From Lewinellaceae bacterium (GTDB lineage Bacteria > Bacteroidota > Bacteroidia > Chitinophagales > Saprospiraceae): a DNA stretch of 64,000 nt. The notes below the pieces were generated by a model. It saw only the letters and a list, made by a program, of their open reading frames with translations. It did not search any database and was not told the DNA's origin. The translations under genes and the position numbers were made by a program. Location of the stretch: positions 62,001-126,000 of the forward strand of contig JACJYD010000007.1 in the NCBI GenBank assembly GCA_020636275.1. Direction: 5' to 3'. Shown piece by piece: positions 53,405 to 62,278 of this stretch (the first letter of the stretch is position 1; every line of letters begins with the position of its first letter).

Positions 53405-53917
53405 TCACACGGGCCGGTTCATTACAAGGATAACAGAGGTTTTTTTTCCCATCAGCCGGGGCGCCGTTCGTGAAATCTCCCGGTAGCCCAGCCGGGTCCA
53501 GAAGGCGATGCCGCGCTCGTTTTGGGTCACTACGCCGAGGCGCATTTTAGTGGCGCCTCCGTTCCGGGCCATTTCCACCAGTTCCTCGTGTACCTGCCCG
53601 CCCAATCCCCGGCCTCGAAGGTCTGGGTGCAAAAGCAACAACCCGATGATCCACTCTCCGGGTTCGGGGTAATTTTCGACGAGGTCGACGACCCCGACCA
53701 GGCGGTCTGCCACAAAGACGCCATAGAGGTGCTTCTCCTGAGGCTCCGTACCGGGGGGGCGTTCTTCAAAAAACTCCTTCAGGGAAAGGTCGGTGGCCTC
53801 CTGACCCTCGGCTATCCAGAAGTATTCGGGACAGGCCTTAAAAAGGTCCTGAACCTGTTCTTTATATCGCTCGTCGATCTTTCGAAGTTCAAACGCGGGG
53901 TACTGCTTTTCAGTCAT
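53405..53917 (-). CDS. GNAT-family N-acetyltransferase, 170 aa
   Basis: Motif A is LLLHPDLRGRGLGGQVHEEL; the C-terminal GIAFWTRLGYREISRTAP is the motif-B region. The N-terminal 35 residues are charged and precede a short strand pattern. Substrate unknown. The start is ATG at 53917, 10 bp after the stop of the sulfotransferase-like gene, so co-transcription is likely. Confidence 0.88.
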   Translation of the reverse strand: MTEKQYPAFELRKIDERYKEQVQDLFKACPEYFWIAEGQEATDLSLKEFFEERPPGTEPQEKHLYGVFVADRLVGVVDLVENYPEPGEWIIGLLLLHPDLRGRGLGGQVHEELVEMARNGGATKMRLGVVTQNERGIAFWTRLGYREISRTAPRLMGKKTSVILVMNRPV

Positions 53918-53927
53918 TGAAATAACG

Positions 53928-54623
53928 CTACCGCCGCACCAATTCGTACCCCAATTCCTCCACGACTGCCTGATCCAGATTTTCTGTGAGGACGTACAAT
54001 TCCTCGTCGGTGAAGAGGTTGAGGAATTCCTTCTTGAGGTAGTAATTGCGCCGGGTGGAAGTAAATCGCTTACTCATATCCACTTTTGAGAAATTCTGAT
54101 ATTCCTCGCGGATCTTCTCCAGCCCAAACTGGGCGCGAACCTTTTCGAGGTTGCCCGGCAAATCCTTCAAAATGTCTTCATAGCGCAGCAGCAGGATCTT
54201 CTCCGGAGCTTCCCGTCGAAATTCGAGCCATTTTTTGCAAAACAAGCTGTAGTCGATCATGTAGTGCTGGTTGGCCCATTTGGGCAGGTAGGAAGGCCAG
54301 CGGTTTTTTCGGGCCAGGTTGCAATAGCTGATATACCAACTATACGGCTCCTTCACAACTACGACGTAGTGCAACTCATCCTTCCCGGTGAGCCGTTTGA
54401 CATGGGCGTCGAAGTCGTCGAAATGCGGGTAGTGGAAATTATTGAGGTACTTCTGCTCAGGCACGTAGTACATCTCATCGTAGAGCCGGAAGTGTTTATG
54501 AACGGGCAAGGAACGGGGATATCCCATATTTTCAAGTGAGATGTCTTTGAAATTATGGGGCAATAAGGTTTCTACGTAGTTGGTGCCCGATCGCTGGAGC
54601 CCGTATACCATAAAGTATTTCAT
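53928..54623 (-). CDS. Sulfotransferase-family-like protein, 231 aa
   Basis: A P-loop-like 5'-phosphosulfate-binding segment YGLQRSGTNYVETLL (matching the sulfotransferase PAPS loop R-S-G-T) and a second conserved segment VVVKEPYSWYISYCNLAR (3'-phosphate-binding region with Ser) are present. The catalytic His expected after the PSB loop may be one of LPVHKHFRLYD. Substrate unknown; surface glycan sulfation is one possibility. Confidence 0.72.
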   Translation of the reverse strand: MKYFMVYGLQRSGTNYVETLLPHNFKDISLENMGYPRSLPVHKHFRLYDEMYYVPEQKYLNNFHYPHFDDFDAHVKRLTGKDELHYVVVVKEPYSWYISYCNLARKNRWPSYLPKWANQHYMIDYSLFCKKWLEFRREAPEKILLLRYEDILKDLPGNLEKVRAQFGLEKIREEYQNFSKVDMSKRFTSTRRNYYLKKEFLNLFTDEELYVLTENLDQAVVEELGYELVRR

Positions 54624-54777
54624 CGAAAATTGTTTTTATCAATTGACGGGCCGAAAGGTACGGATTTATCGGTTTTCCGACTTTCCCTATATTTACAACT
54701 TAGAATTCTAAACTTAAGCTCATTCCGACTTTTTCGATCGAAAAGCCGGGATGCACTCTTGTTTAAAAACCGTTTTT

Positions 54778-55611
54778 ATGTTCAAACTTGAAGATTTTCA
54801 GAAGGCAAAAAAACGCGAGGACCTGATCGACATTGCCCATCAGAAGCAGATCGACCTGAGTAAAGCCTTGCGCAACCAGCGCTATGAGGAAGAGCTGAAG
54901 ATCCTGCAAACGGAATTGGTCAACCTGCAGCAATGGATCGCAAAAAAGAAACTGCGGGTAGCCGTCATTTTTGAAGGGCGCGATGCTTCCGGAAAAGGAG
55001 GCTCGATCAAGCGCTTCACGGAGCACCTCAATCCCCGCTCCAGCCGGGTGGTGGCCCTGTCCAAACCCACCGAAGTGGAAAGGGGACAATGGTATTTTCG
55101 CCGCTATATCAAGGAATTGCCCAACCCGGGAGAGATCGTCTTCTTCGACCGCAGTTGGTACAACCGGGCCGTTGTAGAACCGGTCATGGGATTTTGCGAC
55201 GATAAACAGTACCAACAGTTCATGCAGCAGATCTCCGAGTTTGAACACATGCTCTACGAAGACGGTATCAAACTGATCAAATTCTGGTTTTCCATTTCGA
55301 AAGATGAACAAAAAAAGCGCTTCGCCTCCCGCCTCGATAACCCTCTCAAAAACTGGAAATTCAGCCCCGTGGATATGAAAGGCCAGGAGCTATGGAATAA
55401 ATACACGCATTACAAAGAGCAAATGTTTTCCAAGTCACATACCCCCTTCAGCCCCTGGATCATCGTAAGAACCAACGACAAACGAACGGCCCGGCTCGAG
55501 AGCATGCGGTATGTGCTCTCGCAGTTCGAATACCCGGGCAAGGGTAAATCGAAGGCCGTGCTTATCCCCGATCCGAATGTGATCATCCGGTATTACCGGT
55601 ATTTGGAATAG
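54778..55611 (+). CDS. Polyphosphate kinase 2 family protein, first of a tandem pair
   Basis: Cytosolic PPK2, which phosphorylates nucleotides with polyphosphate. The ATG at 54778 (MFKLEDFQKAKKRED) is preferred to 54751. Walker A GRDASGKGG is residues 67-75 and Walker B FFDRSWYNR has Asp124; LID-type residues FSPVDMKGQELWNKYTHY follow. 277 aa, single-domain short PPK2, of a type often forming NDP or NTP from NMP or NDP. The substrate class cannot be told by eye. A second PPK2 begins 51 bp downstream. Confidence 0.93.
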   Translation: MFKLEDFQKAKKREDLIDIAHQKQIDLSKALRNQRYEEELKILQTELVNLQQWIAKKKLRVAVIFEGRDASGKGGSIKRFTEHLNPRSSRVVALSKPTEVERGQWYFRRYIKELPNPGEIVFFDRSWYNRAVVEPVMGFCDDKQYQQFMQQISEFEHMLYEDGIKLIKFWFSISKDEQKKRFASRLDNPLKNWKFSPVDMKGQELWNKYTHYKEQMFSKSHTPFSPWIIVRTNDKRTARLESMRYVLSQFEYPGKGKSKAVLIPDPNVIIRYYRYLE

Positions 55612-55662
55612 TATTTTCATGAAGGAGGGAGGTGACCTTTCTTCCTTCACCAAATTTTTTTC

Positions 55663-56445
55663 ATGGGAAAATTCAAATTAACGCTCAGCAAGGAAGATAT
55701 CGACGTCCTCAACTCCAAGATCGGGTTGAAACACCTGCTCATGGACAAGACACTCAATTACGAAAAGGCCCTCAATCAGGCCCGGTATGAGATCAGACTC
55801 CGCGACTTGCAAACGGAGTTGATCAAGCTTCAGAATTGGGTGATCACGAATGAAAAAAAGGTCGTCGTTCTCTTCGAAGGGCGCGATGCCGCCGGGAAAG
55901 GCGGCGCCATCCGCCGGATCACAGCCCATATCAACCCACGGTATTACCGCAACATAGCCCTTCCAAAACCTACTCCCGAAGAAGCAGGCCAATGGTACTT
56001 TCAGCGCTATGTCAATTTGCTACCCAAAAAAGGCGAAATGACGTTCTTCGATCGCAGTTGGTACAACCGGGCAGTGGTCGAACCGGTCAACGGTTTTTGT
56101 ACCCCCGATGAATATGAAACCTTTATGGGCCAGGTCAACCAGTTTGAGCGCATGATCGTCGAATCGGATACCTACCTCATTAAGTTCTATTTTTCCATTT
56201 CCAAAGAAGAACAGGCCCGCCGTTTCCAGGAGATCAAAAACGATCCGCTAAAAAAATGGAAAATGACCCCGGTCGATGAACGGGCGCAGGAACTGTGGAA
56301 CGAATACACCAAATACAAAGAAAAAATGTTTGCTCATACCCATACGGAGATCTGTCCTTGGGTGATCATCAATGCGGATAAGAAGAACAAGGCCCGTATC
56401 GAGGCCACGGAGCATCTTTTGAGGACGATACCTTATAAGGGTTGA
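55663..56445 (+). CDS. Polyphosphate kinase 2 family protein, second of a tandem pair
   Basis: Paralogue of the preceding gene (260 aa). Walker A GRDAAGKGG is residues 73-81 and Walker B FFDRSWYNR has Asp130; MTPVDERAQELWNEYTKYKE is the conserved C-terminal region. The start ATG at 55663 follows a 51-bp gap with a weak hairpin around 55619-55649. The two copies differ enough to suggest different acceptor preference. The stop codon leads into a simple-sequence repeat. Confidence 0.93.
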   Translation: MGKFKLTLSKEDIDVLNSKIGLKHLLMDKTLNYEKALNQARYEIRLRDLQTELIKLQNWVITNEKKVVVLFEGRDAAGKGGAIRRITAHINPRYYRNIALPKPTPEEAGQWYFQRYVNLLPKKGEMTFFDRSWYNRAVVEPVNGFCTPDEYETFMGQVNQFERMIVESDTYLIKFYFSISKEEQARRFQEIKNDPLKKWKMTPVDERAQELWNEYTKYKEKMFAHTHTEICPWVIINADKKNKARIEATEHLLRTIPYKG

Positions 56446-56503
56446 AGGGTTGAAGAGTTGAAAAGTTGAAAAGTTGAAAGGTTGAAGGGGTGAAGGGGTG
56501 AAC
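56440..56503 (+). repeat. GTTGAAAA-type simple sequence repeat, about 10-bp period
   Basis: Roughly six units of GTTGAAGGGTTGAAGAGTTG-like sequence with interruptions run from the PPK2 stop codon to the convergent CotH gene. The period of 9-10 bases and gradual change of units fit slipped-strand expansion. Confidence 0.8.
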
Positions 56504-56523
56504 CTCATAAACCTCTCCACCCT

Positions 56524-58842
56524 TCATTCCTTCACTACCTTCCTGACACCGCGTTGGCCATTCCCCAGGTTTAATTCGAGAAAATAAATGCCGGAAGGCA
56601 GGTCCTCCAGTTGAAACGTCATGCCTACGGCTGATGACGGGGTTTCTTCCCGGACCAACACTCCTTGTCCATTGTATAGCCGGAGGAGGGTCGGTAGGGC
56701 ATCCTGGTTTCGCCATTCGATAAAAAGCTTTCCATCGGTGGGATTGGGGTAGGTACTCACTTCTATCAAGGAGAATTTTTGGTCTTTTATGCCGGATAGC
56801 GGCTGATTTTCCGCACCGGGAGTCGGCGTGACCGGCTGAAAAGGCCCCGTTCCGTTGGGCAGGCGACCCAGCGCGGCATCTGTTTCCTGGGCGCCAAATG
56901 CCGTTCCGTCAACCTGGGCGTAGTTGCCCGCGGCATTGGAGAAAATACCGATGAACTCGCCGGATGCGCTGAGCTTGAAATTGATGTGGAAAATCCCCTG
57001 GCTTTCTTGTCCGTCGGCCCAAAAGATCAGGTATTGTCCGGGTTGCAGCCAGATGTCGGGCATGGGCCATTTGTCCGGAACGGCCGGATCGTCGGACAGG
57101 AAATAGTTGCCCAGGTAAACGGGCACATCGCTCATACTGAAGATCTCCAGCCAGTCGTCATACTCTCCCGTTTCATCGGCAAAGGTGCTATTATTGCTGG
57201 CCATCAACTCGTTGATCACCATCGGGGCGGGCGCGCCGTCGATCTGGAGCGATCTCCATCCGCAAACTGGTTGTGTACTTTCTTTGCCGGTGTTGTCCAC
57301 CGCACGCACATAGTATTCGAACAAAGCGGTTTGGTTCGTAGCGGGTACGATGGCTCCAAAGACCCCATCGCCCGGACCGCCGTCGGAATGCTGCCCGTCG
57401 TCCGACATCGCCACGCAGGGGAGGTTCTGCCCGTCGATCTGGTAACAGAGTTCTACCGTACTGAGCCCGTTGTCTTCTTCTACCCGGGCGCTGACGGCGA
57501 TATCCTGGATGACGTTGGGCTGATTGTTGGACACGCCGGTGATGATCGGTGCGATGTTGTTCAGAACCAGCTGCTGCAGGCTCGCAGCACGGCGGTCGGT
57601 GATATAGGGTTTCAGTCCGCTCGGAGTGTGAAAGAAGGGAAGCGGATTTTCATAGGAATCGAGAAAATCCTGATAGGTGAAACCATAATCCAGCGGCCGG
57701 TAGGGGTCGAGCGCTGCCAGGGGCGCGATCATGGATTTGATCCCTTCAATATATGGAAATAAAAAGCCTCCGCTGAAGTAGGTGTCCGAAAGCTGCTTGG
57801 TGTAGTACGAATAGCGGTTCCGGTATTCCGGAACGGCGAGCAGGCGTTCGTAGATCGGCCTGGGCTCGGAAGGAGGCTCCCAGGCGTAAATATTCCGGGT
57901 GACCCAGTCGACGCTGAGCCAGTCGATGCCGAGGGTGTTGTCGAGGTCGTAGGGGATGTACTCGAATTTTCCGGTAGCGAGGTTGTGGTAGAGGTAGAAA
58001 TTGTTTTTGTTGTAAATGGGCCCGTCCCAATTGCCGGTAAACACGTCAAAAGCCATGGCTTTGAGGTAGGTGTCTACTTCGAATACCTTTTCCAGTTGGC
58101 AGGGCAACTGGGCCAGGGGCGTATTGTTGAGCACATCGATGAAATGGGCCAGGTCGGAATAGTCGTCTTCATCGGTGTTGGTGATCAATTCGTAGGCCCG
58201 CCTGCCCCAAAACTCTTCTTTGTAGAGATCGGGATTGGATCCCTTGTATACCAGGTCGGCGGGGTAAAGGCATTTGTATAGGTTGCCGTTGTTGTTGCCG
58301 TAGCGCAGGCCGGCAAACACCTCATCGATATGCTCCACGTTGATGTAAAGGCCGAAGAAATTTCCGTTGATGTACAATTCCACGTGGTTGGCGCGTGGCG
58401 CGGGTACGCCGATCCAGCGAAGCAGGTCCCAGCAAATCTTGGAGCGGATCACGGCGGGGTCGTTGTGCTCGCCGTTGAGGTTGAGCTTTTCGAGCCCTTC
58501 CCATTTCCGGCCGGGCTCATAGGTGTTAAAAGAAACCTTGAAGGATTTTTTTTTGGAATAGCGGGAGGTGTTTCCCCGCAATCGGAAGCCGATATTTTCG
58601 ACGGTGTCGACCTGGTCTCCGTTGTCGAAAATGAAGGTGCCATGCCAGTGGTAGTTGCTTTCCTCGTTCCCCGGGGCCAGGAGAATGACCAACGAGTCCG
58701 GAGGCAACAGGATGTCTACGCGCGGAATGACGTCGTCTTTGAAAACAGGAGGGAGGGCAGGGAAGGGGTCTTGCGCCGGCAAAAAAATCGGCATCAAGAG
58801 GGAGAGCGCCAGGGAAAAGAAAAGTTTTGTTTTCACGGTCAT
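56524..58842 (-). CDS. CotH-kinase domain protein with lamin-tail and T9SS sorting domains
   Basis: A signal peptide (MTVKTKLFFSLALSLLMPIF) leads to a CotH kinase domain (residues about 40-400): KSFKVSFNTYEPGRKWEGLE, NLNGEHNDPAVIRSKI and the catalytic YDLDNTLGIDW. CotH proteins phosphorylate spore-coat proteins in Bacillus. Then come an Ig-like/CHU-type region, a lamin-tail domain (MVINELMASNNSTFADETGE, about 540-650) and a T9SS type A domain at the end (YPNPTDGKLFIEW ... SGIYFLELNLG). Expected on the cell surface. It faces the PPK2 genes in convergent orientation. 772 aa. Confidence 0.9.
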   Translation of the reverse strand: MTVKTKLFFSLALSLLMPIFLPAQDPFPALPPVFKDDVIPRVDILLPPDSLVILLAPGNEESNYHWHGTFIFDNGDQVDTVENIGFRLRGNTSRYSKKKSFKVSFNTYEPGRKWEGLEKLNLNGEHNDPAVIRSKICWDLLRWIGVPAPRANHVELYINGNFFGLYINVEHIDEVFAGLRYGNNNGNLYKCLYPADLVYKGSNPDLYKEEFWGRRAYELITNTDEDDYSDLAHFIDVLNNTPLAQLPCQLEKVFEVDTYLKAMAFDVFTGNWDGPIYNKNNFYLYHNLATGKFEYIPYDLDNTLGIDWLSVDWVTRNIYAWEPPSEPRPIYERLLAVPEYRNRYSYYTKQLSDTYFSGGFLFPYIEGIKSMIAPLAALDPYRPLDYGFTYQDFLDSYENPLPFFHTPSGLKPYITDRRAASLQQLVLNNIAPIITGVSNNQPNVIQDIAVSARVEEDNGLSTVELCYQIDGQNLPCVAMSDDGQHSDGGPGDGVFGAIVPATNQTALFEYYVRAVDNTGKESTQPVCGWRSLQIDGAPAPMVINELMASNNSTFADETGEYDDWLEIFSMSDVPVYLGNYFLSDDPAVPDKWPMPDIWLQPGQYLIFWADGQESQGIFHINFKLSASGEFIGIFSNAAGNYAQVDGTAFGAQETDAALGRLPNGTGPFQPVTPTPGAENQPLSGIKDQKFSLIEVSTYPNPTDGKLFIEWRNQDALPTLLRLYNGQGVLVREETPSSAVGMTFQLEDLPSGIYFLELNLGNGQRGVRKVVKE

Positions 58843-58905
58843 TCCTTTTAGACAAATTAGGTCATCCCCAATGTCGGAAGAAATCTGGAGTGTGGGTTAT
58901 TTTTT

Positions 58906-58994
58906 AACCGCAAAGACGCTAAGGACGCTAAGACATTTCACTTTAACATTGACCTTTTGCAATAAAGACATGCCGTCTTAGCGTCTTTGCAGTT
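58906..58994. repeat. Inverted repeat element, ACCGCAAAGACGCTAAGGAC family, copy 3
   Basis: Left arm AACCGCAAAGACGCTAAGG (58906 onward, continuing as ACGCTAAGAC to 58934) and right arm 58975-58994 (GTCTTAGCGTCTTTGCAGTT), with some mismatches. It lies between the CotH start and the LolA-like gene's stop. Confidence 0.85.
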
Positions 58995-59017
58995 CATTTT
59001 TCAAAAAAGTCTCTTCC

Positions 59018-59752
59018 TTACTGCTTCAAAGCAGCCTTGGTAAACAGGTACTCCGGAATATTCTGGTTGAACTTCACGCTGGTCATCCGGAATTCAGTGC
59101 CGTCGCCCTGTTTGAGCATGTCCTTATAGACAAGGGTCATCGGAAACCATCGGCCTTCGATCTTTTGTACATTCGACAGGGTGGTCCGTTTCAGCAATTG
59201 CCCGCTTTTGGCATACATTTCTTCCTTCAAGGGGACAAACCGTTCCGAATCGACCCACAATTTTTGCGTGTGGTAGGCTACGTCTTCCACCTTTGCGGTC
59301 AGTTCAATTACATAGGTCTTTCGCTCATCCAGGGTTTCTTCGCCGACCAACTTCGCCGAATAGATATCGGTGAGCTTGCGGTCCTCCATCATGTCCTCGT
59401 AAGAAAGGTCTGATCCCATGACCGACTGGCGCAGCATGTGGCCGGAGATCTGGATGGTCCGGTCGGTGGAAGGGGAGTAGATCCAGAGCTGGTTCTCCAG
59501 TTTGAGCATCTTGGTACCGGCTTCGCGCGCCGGGGAGAGGTATTCGGTGAATGATTCCTTATCGCCAACCGAGTAGGAACGCGAAACGATCGTCCGGCTG
59601 CTGCGCTTGCCGTGGATGACCATTTCCGATTCGAAGACGCGGTTGTCGGAAGAAAGGTTTTGTTCCACTTTCTTCAGGATCTCATCCGCATTGGGCGGAT
59701 TGGAGCCCAGGAGGAAGAAGGTGGAGAGGAACAGGATGATTATGCTTTTCAT
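59018..59752 (-). CDS. LolA-like outer-membrane lipoprotein-sorting protein
   Basis: The ATG at 59752 (MKSIIILFLSTFFLLG) starts a signal peptide. The rest (244 aa) has the LolA/LppX-like beta fold used to carry lipoproteins or lipids through the periplasm: VFESEMVIHGKRSSRTIVSR, KMLKLENQLWIYSPSTDRTI, DLSYEDMMEDRKLTDI and LWVDSERFVPLKEEMYAKSG. Last gene of the operon beginning with the barrel protein at the right edge. A hairpin separates it from the permease gene. Confidence 0.88.
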   Translation of the reverse strand: MKSIIILFLSTFFLLGSNPPNADEILKKVEQNLSSDNRVFESEMVIHGKRSSRTIVSRSYSVGDKESFTEYLSPAREAGTKMLKLENQLWIYSPSTDRTIQISGHMLRQSVMGSDLSYEDMMEDRKLTDIYSAKLVGEETLDERKTYVIELTAKVEDVAYHTQKLWVDSERFVPLKEEMYAKSGQLLKRTTLSNVQKIEGRWFPMTLVYKDMLKQGDGTEFRMTSVKFNQNIPEYLFTKAALKQ

Positions 59753-59771
59753 GTTGAAGATTATTATTTTA

Positions 59772-59800
59772 GAACAGCGCGATCGCAAATCGCGCTGTTC
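59772..59800. terminator. Hairpin between permease 2 and the LolA-like gene
   Basis: An 11-bp stem (GAACAGCGCGA / TCGCGCTGTTC, arms at 59772-59782 and 59790-59800) with a 7-nt loop. Only a short T-rich stretch follows on the minus strand, so it may be a partial terminator lowering expression of the last gene. Confidence 0.6.
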
Positions 59801-59833
59801 CATGTTCTTTTAAATGATGCCGAAATCGGATTT

Positions 59834-61108
59834 TTACACACTCAATTCCTTGGTTAACACGGCGGTTTGTCGTCTGTAAATCGCGATGCCGGCCAGTGCG
59901 TTGCCCAGCACCATAGATATCAGTCCTGGAATGAAGCCGATATAGAATGCTTCCGGGCCGATCCGGGCCTTGAAGACTGTAGGCAACATCATGCCGCCTC
60001 CTTGCATGGCCGAACCCATGTCAATCCCGTGCTGTTGGAGGTAGTATCCTGCCGCCAACCCAAAAATGGTGCCGACCACGGAGCCTATCGTCCCAATAAT
60101 GATGGATTCCGTGATGAGGGACCCGTAAATGTGCCTCTTCTCTTCGCCCATCGCCAGGCGCATGCCGAATTCGTTGTAGCGGCGGAGTCCTCCCAGCAAA
60201 CCCGTATTCCACAACACGATCGACATGGCGAGCACGAAGATGAAGATCACGATGCTCGACATATATTTGGCCAGGTCCAGGTAATAACCCAGAAATGCCT
60301 GATCGTTGAGCCGTTGCATGACGGGGGCGAATTCATCGGAATCAGCTGCATATTGTGCATTGAATGCGTCTTTGACCTGGAGGGCCCGTTCTTCGTCGTA
60401 GTTCCCGCTCTTCTGGAACCCCAACACTTCTCCCGCTGCATCGGCCATATCCAGTGCAATCTGTGCGTCGCTGATGTCGATCAGGATGGCGCCTCTGTCG
60501 AGCGCCCGCATGCCGAACCGGACCGTTCCGCAAACGGTGAAATTGGTGAATGCCATGCCGCCGTACATCGTGGATCCAAACAAGGTGATCGGATCACCGA
60601 TGTTTACCTTGAAGCGCTTGGCAAAATCGTCGCTGATGAGCGCTTCGCCGGGCTGGCCGGGCAACTTTCCCTCCACGATGGAACTCGGAATGTTCATTCG
60701 TTCGGGCTCGTGGGTACCCGGCGAAAAAAAGTCAATGCCCTGACCAATGGCCATTCCCTGGGCACGGGTCTCTCCTTCTTCATTGGGTACGTCCAGCAAG
60801 CCGCCGAAATGGGTCCGTTTTACCCATTCGAAATCGGGAAACTGATTGTCCAGGTCGTTGATGAGCTGATCGACTTCCACCAGGGCCAGGTCGTTCGGTG
60901 TTTGGTCGACGTTCTCCGCATATGCCCGCGTCATGACCCGGACGTGTCCAGCTGTGAAATTGGCATTCGTATTGATCATGTCGCTGAAGACGCCTTTGAA
61001 CCAGGCGCTTCCCAGTACGGTCAAGAATACCCCCAGTGATATGACAAGAATAGGAAGCACACTCCGGTTCTTGTCTCTGATGATTCCTTTAAATAAGAAT
61101 TGGATCAT
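59834..61108 (-). CDS. ABC transporter permease, FtsX/LolC-like (second)
   Basis: The 424-aa inner-membrane protein has an N-terminal helix (RSVLPILVISLGVFLTVLG), a large periplasmic domain (about 45-270; MacB-PCD-like) and three C-terminal helices, the FtsX arrangement (YMSSIVIFIFVLAMSIVLWN; IIIGTIGSVVGTIFGLAAGY; GPEAFYIGFIPGLISMVLGN). It overlaps the upstream permease gene by four bases (ATGA). Probably forms a heterodimer with it. Confidence 0.9.
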   Translation of the reverse strand: MIQFLFKGIIRDKNRSVLPILVISLGVFLTVLGSAWFKGVFSDMINTNANFTAGHVRVMTRAYAENVDQTPNDLALVEVDQLINDLDNQFPDFEWVKRTHFGGLLDVPNEEGETRAQGMAIGQGIDFFSPGTHEPERMNIPSSIVEGKLPGQPGEALISDDFAKRFKVNIGDPITLFGSTMYGGMAFTNFTVCGTVRFGMRALDRGAILIDISDAQIALDMADAAGEVLGFQKSGNYDEERALQVKDAFNAQYAADSDEFAPVMQRLNDQAFLGYYLDLAKYMSSIVIFIFVLAMSIVLWNTGLLGGLRRYNEFGMRLAMGEEKRHIYGSLITESIIIGTIGSVVGTIFGLAAGYYLQQHGIDMGSAMQGGGMMLPTVFKARIGPEAFYIGFIPGLISMVLGNALAGIAIYRRQTAVLTKELSV

Positions 61109-62274
61109 TGTATTTTTCCTTTTAAAGCGTCCGTAGGACTGAGTTTTGCAATTTTTCGGGCAGGAAGGAAGCTCACGATCGTGGCTGCGATAACGACCAG
61201 CAGGATGGTGAAAATGATCAGACCGGTGCCATAGACCGGATAGATCTTATCGGCAATGGCCAGCCCCATATTGTCGGTACCGGCGGGCATGGCCCATCCG
61301 ACCTTGGCGGTATACCAAAGGAGGGGAATGCCGTATACGGCGCCCAGGAGAATTGCGAGGATGCTGTAGACGGTGCCTTCCACCGTGAAGATGCCCACTA
61401 CCTGCCAGCGGGTAAGCCCCAGGGCGATATAGGTGCCGATCTCCTTTTGCCTGCGGAAGATCGATAATACCTGTGTATCAAAAATGGCGAGCAGGGCAAT
61501 GATGAACAAAAGCCCGTACATGATCGCTCCCCCTCCTTTCTTCGATTGAATGATCATGTCGAGGTCGGCCAAGAGGAAATCCAGGTCTTTGAATACCCAG
61601 GGCGCAATATCTGCGGGTGGAGTAGCTTCCCGGGATATGAGAAAAGTGGCTTCATCAGGCATATCCAGCATGGTGCGGAGCCGATCCAGGGGCAGCCAGA
61701 ACTGGCCGTTATCGATCGTCGGCACATTACAGTCAAAAATGCCGGTAATGGTGGCCTCCGTGGCATCGAAGGTTCCGTTCTTATCCCTCCAGCGAATGAG
61801 TATGTTGTCCCCTTCCTGCACTTTGAGGTTGGAAGCCATTCTTTTCCCGATCAGGACCGGCAGATCATAGTCGGTCGTTTTCAAAAGGTCCGAGGGAATT
61901 TTCAGGATTGTCTGGTCGGGGTCAATCCCTTTCAAAACTACACCCTGCATGCGTCCCTGGGGAAAAGCAGAGGCTGTTGTCAACAGGATGGGAGTTAGTT
62001 TACCGCTTTTGACCCCGTCCGACAGAGGGGCCGTCAAAACTCCATGTGCATCCTGGAAAGACAGGAAATCCAAGGGGTCATAATTGGGGTGCCAGATCTG
62101 TCCCTGGCCGATTTCCCAGTTAATCGTATCCCGGCGCGCTTGCATGTTCCATCCGTCGATCACGCCATTGTGCCAGATGATGACGACAAAAGCGAACGAA
62201 AGCACGGCAATGTTCAGAAAGGTCCGGTAGCCGGCGCCGATGATATTTTTGAATGCCAATTTTATTGCGATCAT
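61105..62274 (-). CDS. ABC transporter permease, FtsX/LolC-like (first)
   Basis: The 389-aa protein has the same layout as its partner: N-terminal helix (GYRTFLNIAVLSFAFVVII), periplasmic domain (about 45-240) and three C-terminal helices (GAIMYGLLFIIALLAIFDTQ; GIFTVEGTVYSILAILLGA; GLIIFTILLVVIAATIVS). The ATG at 62274 (MIAIKLAFKNII) is chosen, giving a 4-bp gap to the ATPase gene; the longer ORF to 62307 would overlap that gene. Confidence 0.9.
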   Translation of the reverse strand: MIAIKLAFKNIIGAGYRTFLNIAVLSFAFVVIIWHNGVIDGWNMQARRDTINWEIGQGQIWHPNYDPLDFLSFQDAHGVLTAPLSDGVKSGKLTPILLTTASAFPQGRMQGVVLKGIDPDQTILKIPSDLLKTTDYDLPVLIGKRMASNLKVQEGDNILIRWRDKNGTFDATEATITGIFDCNVPTIDNGQFWLPLDRLRTMLDMPDEATFLISREATPPADIAPWVFKDLDFLLADLDMIIQSKKGGGAIMYGLLFIIALLAIFDTQVLSIFRRQKEIGTYIALGLTRWQVVGIFTVEGTVYSILAILLGAVYGIPLLWYTAKVGWAMPAGTDNMGLAIADKIYPVYGTGLIIFTILLVVIAATIVSFLPARKIAKLSPTDALKGKIQ

Positions 62275-62278
62275 GGCT

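Noticed and set aside
55619..55649. GGAGG-rich sequence taken at first for a strong ribosome-binding site of the second PPK2 gene
   Set aside because: The GGAGG core lies about 40 bases before the ATG, too far for a Shine-Dalgarno; it fits better as the left arm of a weak hairpin.
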